Below, one piece after another: positions 29,913 to 30,557 of a DNA stretch of 30,557 nt. Positions within the stretch are counted from its first letter, which is position 1; each line of letters starts with the position of its first letter. Location of the stretch: contig DASVRL010000131.1 of assembly GCA_036388635.1 (NCBI GenBank), forward strand, positions 1 to 30,557, given 5' to 3'. The notes below the pieces were generated by a model, which saw only the letters and a list, made by a program, of their open reading frames with translations, was not told the DNA's origin and did no database searches. Origin of the DNA: JALZHR01 sp036388635. Lineage in GTDB: Bacteria > Acidobacteriota > Blastocatellia > Pyrinomonadales > Pyrinomonadaceae. Made by a program: the position numbers and the translations under genes.

Positions 29913-30557
29913 ATGCCGGATGTCACAACCGCAGATAAAGAGGCGTCGAAATTGTTTTTCGAGAATCTGCCCGAAAATTTCGTTTTTCCGAGCGACGCGG
30001 TCGGGCAAAGATTGCTCAAAGAGTACGGAGCGGTTTTTGTCGCTCGCGGCGGAGGCGTCGTTGCGCCGCTGACCGTTATCTTTGAAAACGAGCGGGAAGT
30101 CGCCGAATTTCAATCCTCCGTCAGCAAATCGCGAAAAATTGTCGGCGGCTTTGAAATCGAGCTGCAAACAGCCGCGATGCACGCATTAAAAAAAGCTGTT
30201 AGCGAAGCCGAAGAAAAAAAATTAAGCATCACGCCGCGCGGCATCGATGCCGCGCGGCGCAGTTATTCCGAAACGGTCGAGCTGTGGGCAAGCCGCGTCA
30301 ATCCGGCTCTGGCTCACTGGGTTGAAAAAGGACGCCTGAAGCCGTCGCAGGCTCGCCGTATCAAATCGCTTGCGCCCGTTTTGCAGATTTCCGAGGTTTT
30401 ACGGCTTGAAGAAGACGGAATTTTCTTCAGCAAGGATTTTTCGAAATCGATTCTGTATTCGGTCGCCGCGCCCGGCGCGTCGCAGCATCTCTCAATGCTC
30501 GCCTTCGACGCCAACGAATTTGGCGATAAGCAAGTAAGAAAGATTTTAGCAGAGCAC
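29913..30557 (+). CDS. Second M15/VanY-like paralogue, 3' end outside the window
   Basis: 215 residues are visible. From about residue 27 on they align with the protein at 26546: AVGQRLLKEYGAVFVA, LSITPRGIDAARRSYSETVELWASR, ALAHWVEKGRLKPSQARRIKSL, then DFSKSILYSVAAPGASQHLSMLAFDANEF. His and Asp of SxHxxxxAxD are kept, and the Gly position is again changed (Met in the same place). The part with the third ligand is beyond the edge. Unlike its paralogue it has no signal peptide from this ATG. The frame stays open upstream only to a TAG at 29862, without a hydrophobic stretch, so it may be cytoplasmic. A 45-base stretch (30434-30478) is identical to 27199-27243. The gene is divergent from the M23 peptidase. 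Confidence 0.65.
   Translation, partial: MPDVTTADKEASKLFFENLPENFVFPSDAVGQRLLKEYGAVFVARGGGVVAPLTVIFENEREVAEFQSSVSKSRKIVGGFEIELQTAAMHALKKAVSEAEEKKLSITPRGIDAARRSYSETVELWASRVNPALAHWVEKGRLKPSQARRIKSLAPVLQISEVLRLEEDGIFFSKDFSKSILYSVAAPGASQHLSMLAFDANEFGDKQVRKILAEH

Overview
The window reads as a stretch of chromosome from a Gram-negative bacterium. It has outer-membrane TolC and tripartite RND components, lipoproteins with Asn/Thr-rich linkers, and GAA-rich codon use. My best guess is an Acidobacteriota of the Blastocatellia/Pyrinomonadaceae type. That is an inference from gene style only; the window holds no rRNA or tRNA to confirm it.

Layout. 1-623: 5' part of an AT-rich AAA ATPase gene, probably acquired. 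725-1778: two small membrane/coiled-coil proteins (DUF948-like, YtxH). 1965-3694: PrmC and a class I methyltransferase. 3759-7396: surface-polysaccharide locus with an initiating sugar-phosphate transferase on the minus strand, divergent from a GT4 and a WecG/TagA glycosyltransferase. 7440-7630: a non-coding array of 21-bp repeats. 7649-9670: an orphan hybrid-free histidine kinase. 9978-11336: a DUF4149 membrane protein and a non-seleno relative of reductase component B (GRDB). 11422-19999: ECF sigma factor, zinc-finger anti-sigma and Spy/CnrX-like periplasmic protein, divergent from an adaptor-RND-TolC efflux operon. 20058-22702: a DUF2585 membrane protein, a 620-bp gene-poor gap and a SnoaL-MRJP fusion with foreign codon use. 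22842-26066: RarA, a CsbD-like protein and an EmrB/QacA-type MFS exporter. 26546-30557: a cell-wall cluster in which two paralogous, signal-plus and signal-minus M15/VanY-like proteins flank an L,D-transpeptidase and an M23 peptidase.

How the genes may work together. The clearest candidate system is the sigma/anti-sigma/Spy-like operon and the divergent efflux operon. Both start regions carry the same ECF-type promoter signature, TGTAAC-N18-GTCT, facing opposite ways (13058-13088 and 13143-13173). This suggests one sigma factor drives itself and the pump, an arrangement like cnrYXH-cnrCBA, but here tied to an HAE1-type (drug or lipid) pump and a sensor with no obvious metal ligands. A second candidate is the peptidoglycan cluster at the right end.

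A genome-style feature also stands out. Many gene junctions hold short-period repeats of several unrelated families, often as inverted pairs, and these repeats supply the stop codon and sometimes the last residues of the flanking genes.
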